DNA of 53,636 bases from an uncultured Acetobacteraceae bacterium (GCA_903877125.1 CAIRCM010000040.1:1-53636); one strand, 5' to 3'; positions 34,882-44,387 are shown, counted from the first letter of the stretch. Notes: generated by a model not told the origin, from the sequence alone. Program-made: numbers and translations.

Positions 34882-35209
34882 GGCAGGCGATCTTGTGTTG
34901 GTGCCGTTTCCCTTCACCGATCTGTCCAGTTCGAAACGCCGCCCCGTCTTACTACTGACCACACCAGACGATCAGGGAGATTTTGTCGGCTGCCCGGTGA
35001 CTTCACGCGACCGCTGGGAAGCTGCCCGGCAACTTCATGCCAATGTCATGACGCAAGGCACGTTGCCTCGCCCCAGTTGGGTCCGAACGGACCACGCGGT
35101 GACCTTGCACGTCAGTCTTGTCGCCAAACCATTTGGACATGTGACCGAGTTGTTTCGGCAAGCCGTCGTCGGCGACCTGTGTCGCTTACTCCACGCCGGC
35201 TCAAGGTAG
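34874..35209 (+). CDS. PemK/MazF family toxin
   Basis: A 111-residue toxin of the PemK/MazF fold, which cuts mRNA. Family features are GDLVLVPFPFTD (5-16), KRRPVLLL (21-28), VTSRDRW and the RPSWVRTDHAVTL strand. It overlaps the antitoxin gene by 8 bases. The pair sits next to the TIR gene and the repeats, as expected for an accessory defence or stability cassette. Confidence 0.86.
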   Translation: MYEAGDLVLVPFPFTDLSSSKRRPVLLLTTPDDQGDFVGCPVTSRDRWEAARQLHANVMTQGTLPRPSWVRTDHAVTLHVSLVAKPFGHVTELFRQAVVGDLCRLLHAGSR

Positions 35210-35290
35210 ACGCGCCCTCCCCCCATTGGACAACCACGGTTACCCGTGAGTATCCTCATCCCCAACCAATCCGTCAGAGGGGGAAAGAGC

Positions 35291-36070
35291 ATGACAGTCG
35301 CCTGGACCGACATGACCAAGGACATCGCGGGTTGCAAAATCCACGTTTCCCGAGCGGGCAGCGGCCCGACGGTGCTGGTGCTGCACCACGACATCGGCAC
35401 GCCCGACCGCCTGCCGTTCTACGATAAATTGGCTGAAAACTTCGACGTCATCGTCCCGCACCACCCCGGCTGGGGTAAATCCGAGCGGCCCCAGTGGCTC
35501 CGCCATCCCCGCGACATCGCGGCGATGACCACCTGGCTGCTGTCGGACCTCGGCGCCAAGGATGTCTCGGTCGTCGGCCTCGGCTTCGGCGGATGGATCG
35601 CCGCGGAAATGGCCAGCCAGTCGCCGCAAACCTTCCGCCGCATGGTGCTGGTGGCGCCGATGGGCATCAAGCCGCCGGAGGGCAACATCGCCGACCAGGC
35701 GATCGTGTCCTACATCGACTATCCCCAAGCCGGTTTCCACGATCCCGCCGCGTTCGAGGCAGTTTTCGGCGGCATCAGCGTCGACCAACTCGAACAATGG
35801 GATGTCTGCCGCGAAATGAGTTTCCGGACCGCCTGGAAACCCTACATGTACAGCCAGACGCTCCCGCATCTGCTGGGCGGCGTGCAAACCCCGGCGCTGG
35901 TGATCTGGGGCGACGACGACCGGATTGTGCCGATCAGCGCCGGCCACGCCTACGTCAAGGCTCTCCGCAACGCGACCATGACGACCGTCGCCGCCTGCGG
36001 CCACTTCGCCGAAATGGAAAAGCCCGCTGAAATCGGGAAACTCGTCACCGACTTCGTCACCGCCAGCTGA
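35291..36070 (+). CDS. Alpha/beta hydrolase fold protein lacking the nucleophile
   Basis: A 259-residue alpha/beta-hydrolase-fold protein. The oxyanion strand is VLVLHHDIG (28-36), the acid lies in GDDDRIVP and the histidine is H238 in CGHFAEME. The elbow is GLGFGG (96-101), with G98 in place of the nucleophile. It may catalyse a non-hydrolytic step (C-C cleavage, dehydration) or act as a partner of the flavin monooxygenase next door. The LLM gene follows after 12 bases. The ATG follows an AGGGGGAAAG site. Confidence 0.87.
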   Translation: MTVAWTDMTKDIAGCKIHVSRAGSGPTVLVLHHDIGTPDRLPFYDKLAENFDVIVPHHPGWGKSERPQWLRHPRDIAAMTTWLLSDLGAKDVSVVGLGFGGWIAAEMASQSPQTFRRMVLVAPMGIKPPEGNIADQAIVSYIDYPQAGFHDPAAFEAVFGGISVDQLEQWDVCREMSFRTAWKPYMYSQTLPHLLGGVQTPALVIWGDDDRIVPISAGHAYVKALRNATMTTVAACGHFAEMEKPAEIGKLVTDFVTAS

Positions 36071-36082
36071 GGAGATTTCGCT

Positions 36083-37324
36083 ATGCATATGATGTATTTC
36101 ACCGAACAGCCGATGTCGGCGTACGACGCCCAGGCCGGTCTGGATTATGGTGCGACGGCGCTGAATTTTTCCAACAGCCACTTCAACCCGATCGAGGGCA
36201 GCCGGCTGTATAACGAATATCTGGAAGACTACATCCTGGCCGAGGAATACGGCGCCGACGGCATCATGCTGAACGAGCATCATAACGCCCCGTTCTGCAT
36301 GCAGGCGAAGACCAATATCTTCGCCTCCATCCTCGCTGCCACGACCAAGCGGGTGAAGATTGTCATCCTGGGCAATCCATTGCCGCTCTGCGACAACCCG
36401 ATCCGCATGGCCGAGGAACTGGCCATGATAGATATGATATCAAAAGGACGTCTCGTTCCCGGCTTCGTTCGCGGCGGCGGGCAGGAGCAGTTGGCGTCGG
36501 GCGTGAACCCCGCCTTCAACCGCGAACGTTTCATCGAGGCGCATGACCTGATCCAGAAGATATGGTCCGAACCCGGACCGTTCCGGTGGGAAGGCACGCA
36601 TTATCAGCACCGCGTCGTGAACCCCTGGGCGGTGCCGATGCAGAAGCCCTATCCCCGCGTTTGGGTGCCCGGCGTGCTGTCGAAGGAAACCATCGTCTGG
36701 ACCGCGCAGCAGCGCTATCCCTACATCGCGCTGAACACCTCGATCGAGCATACGCGCGAGATTTGGAAGCAGTACTCGGATACAGCGGCCGATTGCGGCT
36801 ACACCGCCGGGCCGGAGAATTTCGGCTACCTGATCCGCGTCCACGTCCAGGACACCGAAGAAAAGGCGCTGGCGAACGCGCGCCAGTTCATGTGGATGCA
36901 GGGTGAGTTCACCGGTCTCGCCCATCCCGTCTGGGCCAATCCCTCGGGCTATTTCTCGCCGTCGGGCCGGCGCAATTTCGTGCAGTTCGCGACGGGGCGC
37001 GCGAAAAATCCGCGCGGCAACCCGACGTTCGAGGAACAGATCGCTTCCACCATGATCGTCGCCGGAACCCCGTCGCAGGTTATCGAGAAGCTGAAATACA
37101 TCGTTGAAAACACTCGTCCGGGCATCATGGGCATCTGGGCGAACGACGGCAACGTCAGCAAGGAAGACCGTCAGCGCTGCATCAAGCTGCTGTGCGGCGA
37201 GGTCATGCCGGCGATCAAGGAATATGGCAAATCCCTGGGCCTGAAAGACCCATGGGAGGCGAACGCGCCGGTGCACCTGCGCTATTCCACCGACCTGACG
37301 ACACGCCAAGCCGCAGCGGAGTAA
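36083..37324 (+). CDS. LLM class flavin-dependent monooxygenase
   Basis: A 413-residue member of the bacterial luciferase-like TIM-barrel family, which uses reduced FMN or F420. Typical stretches: YILAEEYGADGIMLNEHHN (52-70), NPLPLCDNPIRMAEELAMID, GFVRGGG, and the C-terminal VAGTPSQVIEKL. Members oxidise aldehydes, alkanesulfonates or heterocycles; the substrate is not predictable. A reductase that would supply reduced flavin is not seen in this run. It is the second gene of a likely operon with the hydrolase-fold gene and is followed by a strong hairpin. Confidence 0.9.
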   Translation: MHMMYFTEQPMSAYDAQAGLDYGATALNFSNSHFNPIEGSRLYNEYLEDYILAEEYGADGIMLNEHHNAPFCMQAKTNIFASILAATTKRVKIVILGNPLPLCDNPIRMAEELAMIDMISKGRLVPGFVRGGGQEQLASGVNPAFNRERFIEAHDLIQKIWSEPGPFRWEGTHYQHRVVNPWAVPMQKPYPRVWVPGVLSKETIVWTAQQRYPYIALNTSIEHTREIWKQYSDTAADCGYTAGPENFGYLIRVHVQDTEEKALANARQFMWMQGEFTGLAHPVWANPSGYFSPSGRRNFVQFATGRAKNPRGNPTFEEQIASTMIVAGTPSQVIEKLKYIVENTRPGIMGIWANDGNVSKEDRQRCIKLLCGEVMPAIKEYGKSLGLKDPWEANAPVHLRYSTDLTTRQAAAE

Positions 37325-37341
37325 ACAGCGGCCTTGCGAAA

Positions 37342-37369
37342 CGCCGGCCTCCGTCATCGGAGGCCGGCG
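37342..37369. terminator. Perfect 12-bp hairpin between LLM and HpaB-like genes
   Basis: A 12-bp perfect GC-rich stem with the loop TCAT lies 18 bases after the LLM stop and 45 bases before the GTG of the next gene. No T-tract follows on either strand, so it may be a weak terminator, an attenuator, or a processing and mRNA-stability element between two parts of one operon. Confidence 0.55.
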
Positions 37370-37413
37370 CACCTACCCCAGATTGAACCCGGCAAATAGT
37401 TGGGGAGGACCTA

Positions 37414-38868
37414 GTGCCAGCCCGAAGCGGAAATGACTACCTGCAAGGCCTCCGCGATCAAAAGCGGGAGATTTATCTGCGCGGCGAACGGGTCGCCGAT
37501 GTCACCACCCATCCCGGCCTGAGTGGCGGGGCACGCGCCATCGCCTCTCTGTACGACCAGCAAATGGCGCTCCCCGACACCATGACCTATATATCGCCGA
37601 AGTCCGGCGACCGTTTGGGCCTGTCGTTCATCGTCCCGAAAACCCAACAGGACATCGAACGCCGCCGCACGATGATGCTGAATTGGGCCCGCACCACCTG
37701 CGGCATGATGGGCCGCTCCCCCGATTTCATGAACGTCTCCTTCGCCGCCTGGGCCGGTGCCGCGGATTATTTCGGGGAGAAAAAGCCGGAATACGGCGTC
37801 AACATGCGACGATACTACGAATACATCAGCGAAAACGACCTGGTGCTGACCCATTCGCTGATCAACCTCCAACGCAGCCGTACCGTCTCGGGCGCGTTCA
37901 ATCTGGAAGAAGGCACCGCGCTGCAGGCGGTCAAGGAAACCTCTGCCGGCCTGGTCGTCCGAGGCGCCCGCGTGCTCGCGACTCTCGGCCCTCTGGCCGA
38001 CGAGATCGCCGTCTATTCACCCCGCCTCGGCCAACACACTTCCGAACACAGCCCCTTCGCCCTGAGTTTCGCGGTCCCCTGCGGCACACCCGGCCTGCGT
38101 TTCCTCTGCCGCGACTCCTTCGACTACGGGAAATCCCATTTCGACCATCCGCTCGGCTCCCGCTTCGAGGAAATGGACTCCATCGTTTTCTTCGACGATG
38201 TCGTAGTGCCATGGGATCGTGTGTTCATCTACGGCGATGTCGAACGCCTGAACAACACTGCCTATGTGACCTCGTCCTCCGCCCACACCTCGCACCAGGG
38301 GGCTGCCAAGAATCTCGCCAAATGCGAACTGGTGCTGGGCGTGGCTTTGCTCATGACCGAAACCCTGGGCAACGCACATCTTCCGCATTCGCAGGAACGC
38401 ATCGGCGAGTTGATGATGTACACCGAACTCATGCGCGCCTGCATGCGCGCGGCCGAGGCGGATGCGAAACCGAACCAATGGGGCGTTATGACCCCCGCCC
38501 CGCTGCCGGCGGAAACCACCCGCAATCTGTTTATGACCGCCTATCCACGTATGGCCGAAATTCTGCAGCTGCTGGGTTCCTCCAGCCTGATGATCCTGCC
38601 GACCGAAGCCGATATGGATGGACCGCTGGGCGGTCATATCGCGCAATACCTCGCCACCGAAGGCAGCGAAGCGCGTTCGCGGGTGAAATTGTTCCATCTC
38701 GCGTGGGATATCGCCTGTAGCTCGTTTGGCCAGCGTCAGGTGCTCTACGAACGCTTCTTCGCCTCCGATCCATTGACACGGGCACGCGCATTGGCGGCGA
38801 TTTTTCCGAAGCAGGATATCACCGACCGCGTATTGGATTTTCTCAATCGGGAGGACCCAGTAACATGA
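37414..38868 (+). CDS. HpaB-type (4-hydroxyphenylacetate 3-hydroxylase family) oxygenase
   Basis: A 484-residue flavin-dependent monooxygenase of the HpaB family, with an acyl-CoA-dehydrogenase-like fold, that uses reduced FAD from a separate reductase to hydroxylate phenolic rings. Family stretches: NDYLQGLRDQKREIYLRGERV (8-28, split), RYYEYISENDLVLTHSLINLQ, and the FFDDVVVPWDRVFIYGD substrate-site strand. The GTG start follows GGGGAGG. Its stop overlaps the VOC gene by 4 bases. Substrate unknown, but a phenol or a dihydroxy-quinoid ring is likely. Confidence 0.9.
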   Translation: MPARSGNDYLQGLRDQKREIYLRGERVADVTTHPGLSGGARAIASLYDQQMALPDTMTYISPKSGDRLGLSFIVPKTQQDIERRRTMMLNWARTTCGMMGRSPDFMNVSFAAWAGAADYFGEKKPEYGVNMRRYYEYISENDLVLTHSLINLQRSRTVSGAFNLEEGTALQAVKETSAGLVVRGARVLATLGPLADEIAVYSPRLGQHTSEHSPFALSFAVPCGTPGLRFLCRDSFDYGKSHFDHPLGSRFEEMDSIVFFDDVVVPWDRVFIYGDVERLNNTAYVTSSSAHTSHQGAAKNLAKCELVLGVALLMTETLGNAHLPHSQERIGELMMYTELMRACMRAAEADAKPNQWGVMTPAPLPAETTRNLFMTAYPRMAEILQLLGSSSLMILPTEADMDGPLGGHIAQYLATEGSEARSRVKLFHLAWDIACSSFGQRQVLYERFFASDPLTRARALAAIFPKQDITDRVLDFLNREDPVT

Positions 38869-39353
38869 GCAACCGCAAAATGTACCTTGGTCACGTCAAC
38901 ATCTACGTCCGTGACGCCGACAAAGCACACGAATGGTACAAAAGGGTCCTTGGTCTGCATACATATCATCACCGGCCCGGCGCGGCGGCGTTCCTGTCGG
39001 CCGATCTCGATCAATCGCACGAAGTCGCCCTGATGCATGTCGGCCCGGATGCGCCGTTGCAACAAAAAGGTCAGGTCGGTCTCAACCACATGGCCTGGAT
39101 GGTCGAAAGTCTCGACGCTCTGAAGGAGTCCTATCAACGTCTGAAAGACAATGACGTGAAGATCGAGGCGATTGTCGACCACGGCATCTCCCTCGGCATC
39201 TATTTCCGAGATCCTGACGGCAATGGCCTGGAAGTTTCCTACGAATTGCCGCGTGACGCCTGGCCGCGACAGGAGCAGGTCTTCGGCCTGCCGCCGTCGC
39301 AACGCGGCCGCTTCCCCGGCCCCTGGGATGCCGATCCGGCCCGGCGCCCATAA
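38865..39353 (+). CDS. VOC family metalloprotein (extradiol dioxygenase-like)
   Basis: A 162-residue single-unit vicinal-oxygen-chelate protein. The metal triad is complete: H10 (YLGHVNIYV), H75 (LNHMAWMV) and E123 (GNGLEVSYE). Two copies of the beta-alpha-beta module make one domain, as in catechol 2,3-dioxygenase C-domains or glyoxalase. It is coupled to the HpaB-like gene (ATGA overlap), so it may open the ring that gene hydroxylates; that is inference. Confidence 0.87.
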   Translation: MSNRKMYLGHVNIYVRDADKAHEWYKRVLGLHTYHHRPGAAAFLSADLDQSHEVALMHVGPDAPLQQKGQVGLNHMAWMVESLDALKESYQRLKDNDVKIEAIVDHGISLGIYFRDPDGNGLEVSYELPRDAWPRQEQVFGLPPSQRGRFPGPWDADPARRP

Positions 39354-39376
39354 CCGCAATCCCTGGAGACGAAGCG

Positions 39377-40258
39377 ATGAACCAAACCACCAAACTCCGA
39401 GCCCTCCTCCGCTCCGACGGCATGGTGACCGCACCTGGTGCCTATGACGGACTAACCGCGATGCTGGTGGCCCAGGCCGGGTTTCCGGCGGTGTACATGA
39501 CCGGAGCGGGCACCTCGGTCGCGCACGGCTACCCCGATTTCGGCCTGCTGACGGAAACCGAGATGGTTGCCAACGCAGCCCGCATGGTCCGAGCAATCGA
39601 CGTGCCGTTGGTCGCCGATGCCGACACCGGGTACGGCAACGAACTGAACGTGATCCGCACCGTCCAGGATTATGAACGCGCCGGCGTTGCCGGCATTCAT
39701 ATCGAGGATCAGGTGTCTCCCAAGCGTTGCGGCCACCTCGACGACAAGGAATTGGTTCCACGGGAAGACTGGATCGCGAAAATCCGCGCCGCCGTCGACG
39801 CCCGGCGCGATCCGGATTTCGTCGTGATCGCCCGTACCGACTCCCGCGCCGTTATCGGGTTCGAGGAGGCGGTCAGCCGCTCGAACGCCGCCCTGGAAGC
39901 AGGCGCCGACATGGCGTTTCTGGAAGCGCCCCAGACCCTGGAGGAGGTCGCAGCCGTCCCGAAACTCGTCCGCGGCCCCTGCCTGCTGAACGTCGTCTGG
40001 GGCGGCAAGACCCCCGATATCGACCTGCGGGACGCCGAGAAATTCGGCTACAAGCTGGCAATCGTCCCGGGCTTGCTGTTCAAGGCGACGATTGGCGCCT
40101 GCGACGATGCGCTCGCGGCGCTGAAGGCCACGCATAAGCACCCCGAACCGCGCCGCGGCATGACGGTGCGCGATGCCTTCAACCGCGCGGGTGCGAGCGA
40201 ATGGGATGTGTTTCGCACGAAATACCGGGACGTGACGATCGCGAAGGCCGCAGAGTAG
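39377..40258 (+). CDS. Isocitrate lyase / PEP mutase family C-C lyase
   Basis: A 293-residue enzyme of the ICL/PEPM superfamily. The catalytic loop KRCGH lies at 116-120, the magnesium-binding stretch is DADTGYG (81-87) with E110 in HIEDQ, and YMTGAGTS (40-47) starts the substrate site. Close relatives are oxaloacetate decarboxylase, 2-methylisocitrate lyase and 2,3-dimethylmalate lyase; this one could cleave a 2-hydroxy or 2-keto dicarboxylate produced by the upstream genes. It follows the VOC gene by 23 bases and ends the run. Confidence 0.9.
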   Translation: MNQTTKLRALLRSDGMVTAPGAYDGLTAMLVAQAGFPAVYMTGAGTSVAHGYPDFGLLTETEMVANAARMVRAIDVPLVADADTGYGNELNVIRTVQDYERAGVAGIHIEDQVSPKRCGHLDDKELVPREDWIAKIRAAVDARRDPDFVVIARTDSRAVIGFEEAVSRSNAALEAGADMAFLEAPQTLEEVAAVPKLVRGPCLLNVVWGGKTPDIDLRDAEKFGYKLAIVPGLLFKATIGACDDALAALKATHKHPEPRRGMTVRDAFNRAGASEWDVFRTKYRDVTIAKAAE

Positions 40259-40306
40259 TCCCGCCGAACAGGACTGGGCCCCTCCGGCATGACGTCGGGA
40301 TCGGCG

Positions 40307-41350
40307 TCACGCAACCGGCGGTAGCGAATAGAACCGTGCTGCCGTACCATGGAACAAGGCCGCCTTCTCATCCGTCGAACACCCGGCGGCGATCCGTTTG
40401 AACGCGTTCCACAGGACGGCGTACGAACACATGCCCTTGTCCACCGGGAAATTGCTCTCGAACATGCAGCGTTCGGCGCCGAAGGCTTCGATCGCGGTTT
40501 CCATGTAGGGGCCCCAATCCTTGGCCATCTCGCCGGAGCCGGGAGGTAGCGGCTGGTGATGGTATCCGAAACCGTTCACGTTCATCCCCAGTCCGCCGAG
40601 TTTGATGAACAGGTTCGGTGCCTTCGCCAGCGCACGGATGCTGGTCGCCCATTGTGCGAAGACCTCCTTGCGCTTGCCTTCATAGGGCCCGACGCCCAGC
40701 GGGCCGCCGAGGTGATTAAGCACTATCTTCTGCGTGGTGCGGTGCTTCAGCAGGTCCAGGAGGTCGCCATGCTGGGGATGATAAAGCCAAGCTTCGAATG
40801 TCAGACCGAATTTCTCCAGCCGCGACACGCCGCGCTGGAAAGTCGTGTCGCGATACAGCCCCTCCGGCGCGCCGGGTGGGGCGGTCGGTGCGATACCCGC
40901 ATCGTATGTGGCGCTGTCGCGGATGCCTTTGAATCGGCCGCCGCCGGCTTCGATGTGGGCCTCCAACGTCACGTCCACGCCATCGCCCAACAGGCACTCG
41001 GCATGCCCAATGATCCCCGGGCAGGCTCGAAAAGCCCCATACTTGCCGGTCTCGCTTTCGGCCGCCATCGCCGCGACAAACTCGGTCTCGCCGACCGGGC
41101 GCAGCACTTCCGGCCCGTCTTTGCGATACGCTGACCGACACTGGATGAAGACGGTCGAATGCACTTTATGACCGGTAGTGACGTCCGCGACGAGGTCGTC
41201 CAGCAGGTATTGGTCGGGGCGCGCACGCCAGAGGTGGTGGTGCGGATCGATGATGGGTTGGTCGGGGTCGACAATGTCCTCCCGCAATTTGCTCAGCCAG
41301 TCGGGCCGCACGCGCGGATGGTGGAAAGGCTTGCGTTCGGTATCGGACAT
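40307..41350 (-). CDS. Amidohydrolase family protein
   Basis: A 347-residue TIM-barrel amidohydrolase (Amidohydro_2). The metal-binding DPHHHLW motif is at 35-41, and the C-terminal strand MFESNFPVDKG carries the expected Asp. Related enzymes are lactonases (fuconolactonase, 2-pyrone-4,6-dicarboxylate lactonase) and decarboxylases of aromatic acids. It is convergent with the lyase gene and may serve the same catabolic pathway, though on its own promoter. Confidence 0.9.
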   Translation of the reverse strand: MSDTERKPFHHPRVRPDWLSKLREDIVDPDQPIIDPHHHLWRARPDQYLLDDLVADVTTGHKVHSTVFIQCRSAYRKDGPEVLRPVGETEFVAAMAAESETGKYGAFRACPGIIGHAECLLGDGVDVTLEAHIEAGGGRFKGIRDSATYDAGIAPTAPPGAPEGLYRDTTFQRGVSRLEKFGLTFEAWLYHPQHGDLLDLLKHRTTQKIVLNHLGGPLGVGPYEGKRKEVFAQWATSIRALAKAPNLFIKLGGLGMNVNGFGYHHQPLPPGSGEMAKDWGPYMETAIEAFGAERCMFESNFPVDKGMCSYAVLWNAFKRIAAGCSTDEKAALFHGTAARFYSLPPVA

Positions 41351-41389
41351 TGACGGTCCCCCTTGGTTGTCCTCCCTATCCAGCCACGC

Positions 41390-43513
41390 CTACGCCGCTT
41401 TGGCCAGAGCCTCCGACATCGCAATGCCCGCCGCGAGAAGCAGGGATTCGCGCAGCATGTCGGGTCGAAACCGCGTGGTGGCATAATCGATGCCGGCGGC
41501 GGTTCTTGTGTTCCACAGGGTGTCGTCGGTCAGCAGCGCACAGACCGCGTCGGCGAAGGCGGCGGGTTCGTTCTGGACGGAAGCGACCTGATCAAGACCT
41601 GGCAAGCCTTGTGCGCCGACATCGGTGGTCACCAGCGGGGTGCCTTCCACGAGAGCTTCCACGACCTTCAGTTTGACCCCCGCACCGATACGCAATGGCA
41701 CAACCGCCACCCGAGCGCGACGGTAACGGTCCAGCAGTTCCGTTTCGCTGACCGCACCGGTTACGACAATCCGCTCCCCCGCCAGGGCACGGACGCGATG
41801 GGTGGGGTGGGAGCCGACGATGCTCAGCGCCACAGTGGGTATGCGTTCGGCGATCAGCGGCAGGATCGATGTCGCGAACCAACAAGCGGCGTCCTCATTC
41901 GGTGGATGCCCGAAGCCCGCTACGAAAACGATATCGTGGCAACGGGGCGCGGCGCGCGGGCGGCCGAAGCGGGCGAACGCATAGGGCTGGACCGAGTCGA
42001 TCCGGGCCGATGGCTCCAACTTTCGGGCGATCATGGCCTCTTCGTCGGACAAGTACAGCGACACGTCGGCCGCGCGCCAGATGTCGCGTTCCAGCCGTTC
42101 CAGCGCCGCCCCGCCGGCACCAAGGCGCCGGAAATGCAAATCATGCCCATAATAAATAACCCGGGCCTTGCTGTGCGTGCGGACGGTGGGCAGAAATGCC
42201 TCCGCAACCGCCGGCCGGCTGAGCATGACGTAGTCCAGATCGGCGCCGTTGCGCGACATCCAGGCATCGAAGGGTTCCACAGTATCGCCGTGAAACACCT
42301 CGACACCCATATCCTGCAACGCTTCGGTATAACCCGCGACGTAGAACATATTGTGCGGCCAGAACTTGACGATCAGGCCGCCGTCCAGCAACGCCTGGAC
42401 ACAGCCAAGAATGGCGCGCGATCCGGCGTCGCGATCGGGTTCGGGAATTTTGTGGTCGATCACCAAAATCGTTTTGCGGTCGCACGCCCGATCCTGGGCG
42501 CGCATCACATGCGTGCCATGCGGGTAATGCTCTCGCGATAGCACTTCGGCCCAGCGCCGCATGAAGGTCTTCTTATTGACTATCTGATAAGACTTAATCC
42601 CGATGGCGATGTCGCGGCCGTGCGAGATACCTTCGAAATGCACGACAAGCGACCGCGGTTGATAGATGATCTTCAACCCCTGGGCACGCAGACGAAAGCA
42701 AAGATCGGTGTCTTCGTAATATGCGGGAGCGTAGCCAATATCGAACCGGCCCAACCGTTCGAACACCGCCCGCGGCACCATTAGCGAAGCGCCCGAGCAA
42801 TAATCGACCTCCCGTCGGTAGTTGTAGACAGGCCGTCCTGGATCGTCGTTGCGGCCGAAATTCCACCCCGATCCGTCGGACCACACGATACATCCAGCCT
42901 CCTGCAGGCGGCCGTCGGGATACAGCAGCATCGACCCAACCGCGCCGACGCCCGGCTGCGTCTGGAACGGGGTCAACATGGTGTCCAGCCAGCCGGACAG
43001 TACCTGAGTATCGTTGTTCAGGAACAGGAGATAGGGCCCGCGAGCCATGCGTGACGCGGCGTTGCATGAACCGATGAAGCCGAGATTAACATGGTTCCGC
43101 AACAGCCGAATCCCCTTGACCTGTTTCAGCGCGTCTGTCTCGTCAGGGGGGCCGGCGTCGTCCACCACGATCACCTCGAACGCCGCCGCCGGCACCTGCG
43201 CGGCGATCGAGGCCAGGCAACGCAGGGTAAAATCGGTGTGCCCATGCGTCGGAATGATCACCGAAACGAGCGGCGATGTGGCGCTGGGAATCTCGATTTC
43301 CCCGGCATTGGCGCTCGTGATCAAGCCGGGCACCAGGCGCGGCGGCGTCGCGGCCCGAAGTCGGCGGGCGCGCAGCCAATAGCCGAACTGTGTGACCAAC
43401 TGAAATGTGACGGTCCACCACAGCACGAGTTTGATACGCCGGCGCAGAACCGCGAGAAATGACGGGCTGGCCGGCGGGAGCCAGGGGGGTAGTGCGCCAA
43501 GGGTCTGACTCAC
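41390..43513 (-). CDS. Two-domain glycosyltransferase (GT2 then GT4-like)
   Basis: A 707-residue fusion. A membrane-proximal helix (25-45) is followed by a GT2 domain (about 82-320: [26 protein letters not shown], and [11 protein letters not shown]), then a GT4-type domain (about 360-690) ending with [28 protein letters not shown] (two strands of the GT4 nucleotide site) and [15 protein letters not shown]. It would build a cell-surface glycan. The GTG start at 43513 has a strong AAGGAGG site 6 bases upstream; the ATG 27 bases further up is less likely. No other glycan genes lie nearby. Confidence 0.88.
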   Translation of the reverse strand: MSQTLGALPPWLPPASPSFLAVLRRRIKLVLWWTVTFQLVTQFGYWLRARRLRAATPPRLVPGLITSANAGEIEIPSATSPLVSVIIPTHGHTDFTLRCLASIAAQVPAAAFEVIVVDDAGPPDETDALKQVKGIRLLRNHVNLGFIGSCNAASRMARGPYLLFLNNDTQVLSGWLDTMLTPFQTQPGVGAVGSMLLYPDGRLQEAGCIVWSDGSGWNFGRNDDPGRPVYNYRREVDYCSGASLMVPRAVFERLGRFDIGYAPAYYEDTDLCFRLRAQGLKIIYQPRSLVVHFEGISHGRDIAIGIKSYQIVNKKTFMRRWAEVLSREHYPHGTHVMRAQDRACDRKTILVIDHKIPEPDRDAGSRAILGCVQALLDGGLIVKFWPHNMFYVAGYTEALQDMGVEVFHGDTVEPFDAWMSRNGADLDYVMLSRPAVAEAFLPTVRTHSKARVIYYGHDLHFRRLGAGGAALERLERDIWRAADVSLYLSDEEAMIARKLEPSARIDSVQPYAFARFGRPRAAPRCHDIVFVAGFGHPPNEDAACWFATSILPLIAERIPTVALSIVGSHPTHRVRALAGERIVVTGAVSETELLDRYRRARVAVVPLRIGAGVKLKVVEALVEGTPLVTTDVGAQGLPGLDQVASVQNEPAAFADAVCALLTDDTLWNTRTAAGIDYATTRFRPDMLRESLLLAAGIAMSEALAKAA

Positions 43514-43601
43514 GCGGGCCTCCTTGTTAGGATGGCCCATCGTGAGGAAGAAAGGTTAATACTCGGTTAACGGCGGCGCGTTTTCTTCGCCGTCGGGCAA
43601 T

Positions 43602-44387
43602 TTATTTCGCCTGGAAGTTCGGCAGGCGCCGTTCGCCCATCGCTTTGGTGCCTTCCCGGAAGTCGGCCGTGCCGCGAAGCCAATCCTGTTCCTCATATTC
43701 GCGCTCTGTCGCGCGGGCGACGGCGACCGCGAGATCGCGGCGCAGGGTTTCCCGTGTCGCCTTTATCGCCAGCGGACCGGACTGCGCGATTTCGGTCGCC
43801 AGTTCGAGTGCCTTCGCCCGGATCTGATCCTGTGTCACACAATAATCCGCGAGCCCGATGGATACCGCCTCCTCGCCGGTGATCCGCCGCCCCGTGTACA
43901 TAAGCAGTGCCGCCTTCTGCGCGCCGATCAGATGGGGCAGGGTGCAGGTCAGACCGAAGCCCGGATGGTAGTTCATGCGGGTGAAATTGACCGACCAGCG
44001 GGCTTCCGGGCAGGTCACGCGGAAATCCGCCGCGACCGCGAGGCCGACGCCGGCGCCGACCGCCGCGCCATGCACCGCCGCGACGATCGGCTTGCCGGTG
44101 CGCCACAGACGTTGGGATTCCTTGTAAAGATGGCGCCCACGCTTCGGCTTCATGGCGATGCCGTCCGGGCCGCGGCTGCCGAAATCGGCGCCAGCGCAAA
44201 AATGCTTGCCTTCCGAGCACAACATGATCGCCCGGATATTGTCGTCCTTGTCCCAGACATCCAGCGCGTCGGCGATTTCGCCCACCATGTCGGTGTCGAT
44301 GAAGTTGTTGGGGCCGCGACGGACCTCGATGGTGCCGATATGGCCGTCTTCGCTGACGGCGATGTGTTCGTAGGTTGGGTGCGACAT
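43602..44387 (-). CDS. Enoyl-CoA hydratase/isomerase (crotonase) family protein
   Basis: A 261-residue crotonase. Oxyanion stretches are HFCAGADFG (62-70) and HGAAVGAGVGLA (106-117). The two hydratase glutamates are absent by eye: G115 and a Phe fill their places, and HPGFG replaces the usual turn, a pattern I know from many uncharacterised paralogues. The reaction is therefore open. The ATG follows AGGAAAG. It is divergent from the acyl-CoA synthetase, with 145 bases between that should hold both promoters. Confidence 0.88.
   Translation of the reverse strand: MSHPTYEHIAVSEDGHIGTIEVRRGPNNFIDTDMVGEIADALDVWDKDDNIRAIMLCSEGKHFCAGADFGSRGPDGIAMKPKRGRHLYKESQRLWRTGKPIVAAVHGAAVGAGVGLAVAADFRVTCPEARWSVNFTRMNYHPGFGLTCTLPHLIGAQKAALLMYTGRRITGEEAVSIGLADYCVTQDQIRAKALELATEIAQSGPLAIKATRETLRRDLAVAVARATEREYEEQDWLRGTADFREGTKAMGERRLPNFQAK

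Noticed and set aside
40290-40313. Possible terminator between the lyase and amidohydrolase genes
   Set aside because: The stem is only about 5 base pairs with a long loop and no T-tract.
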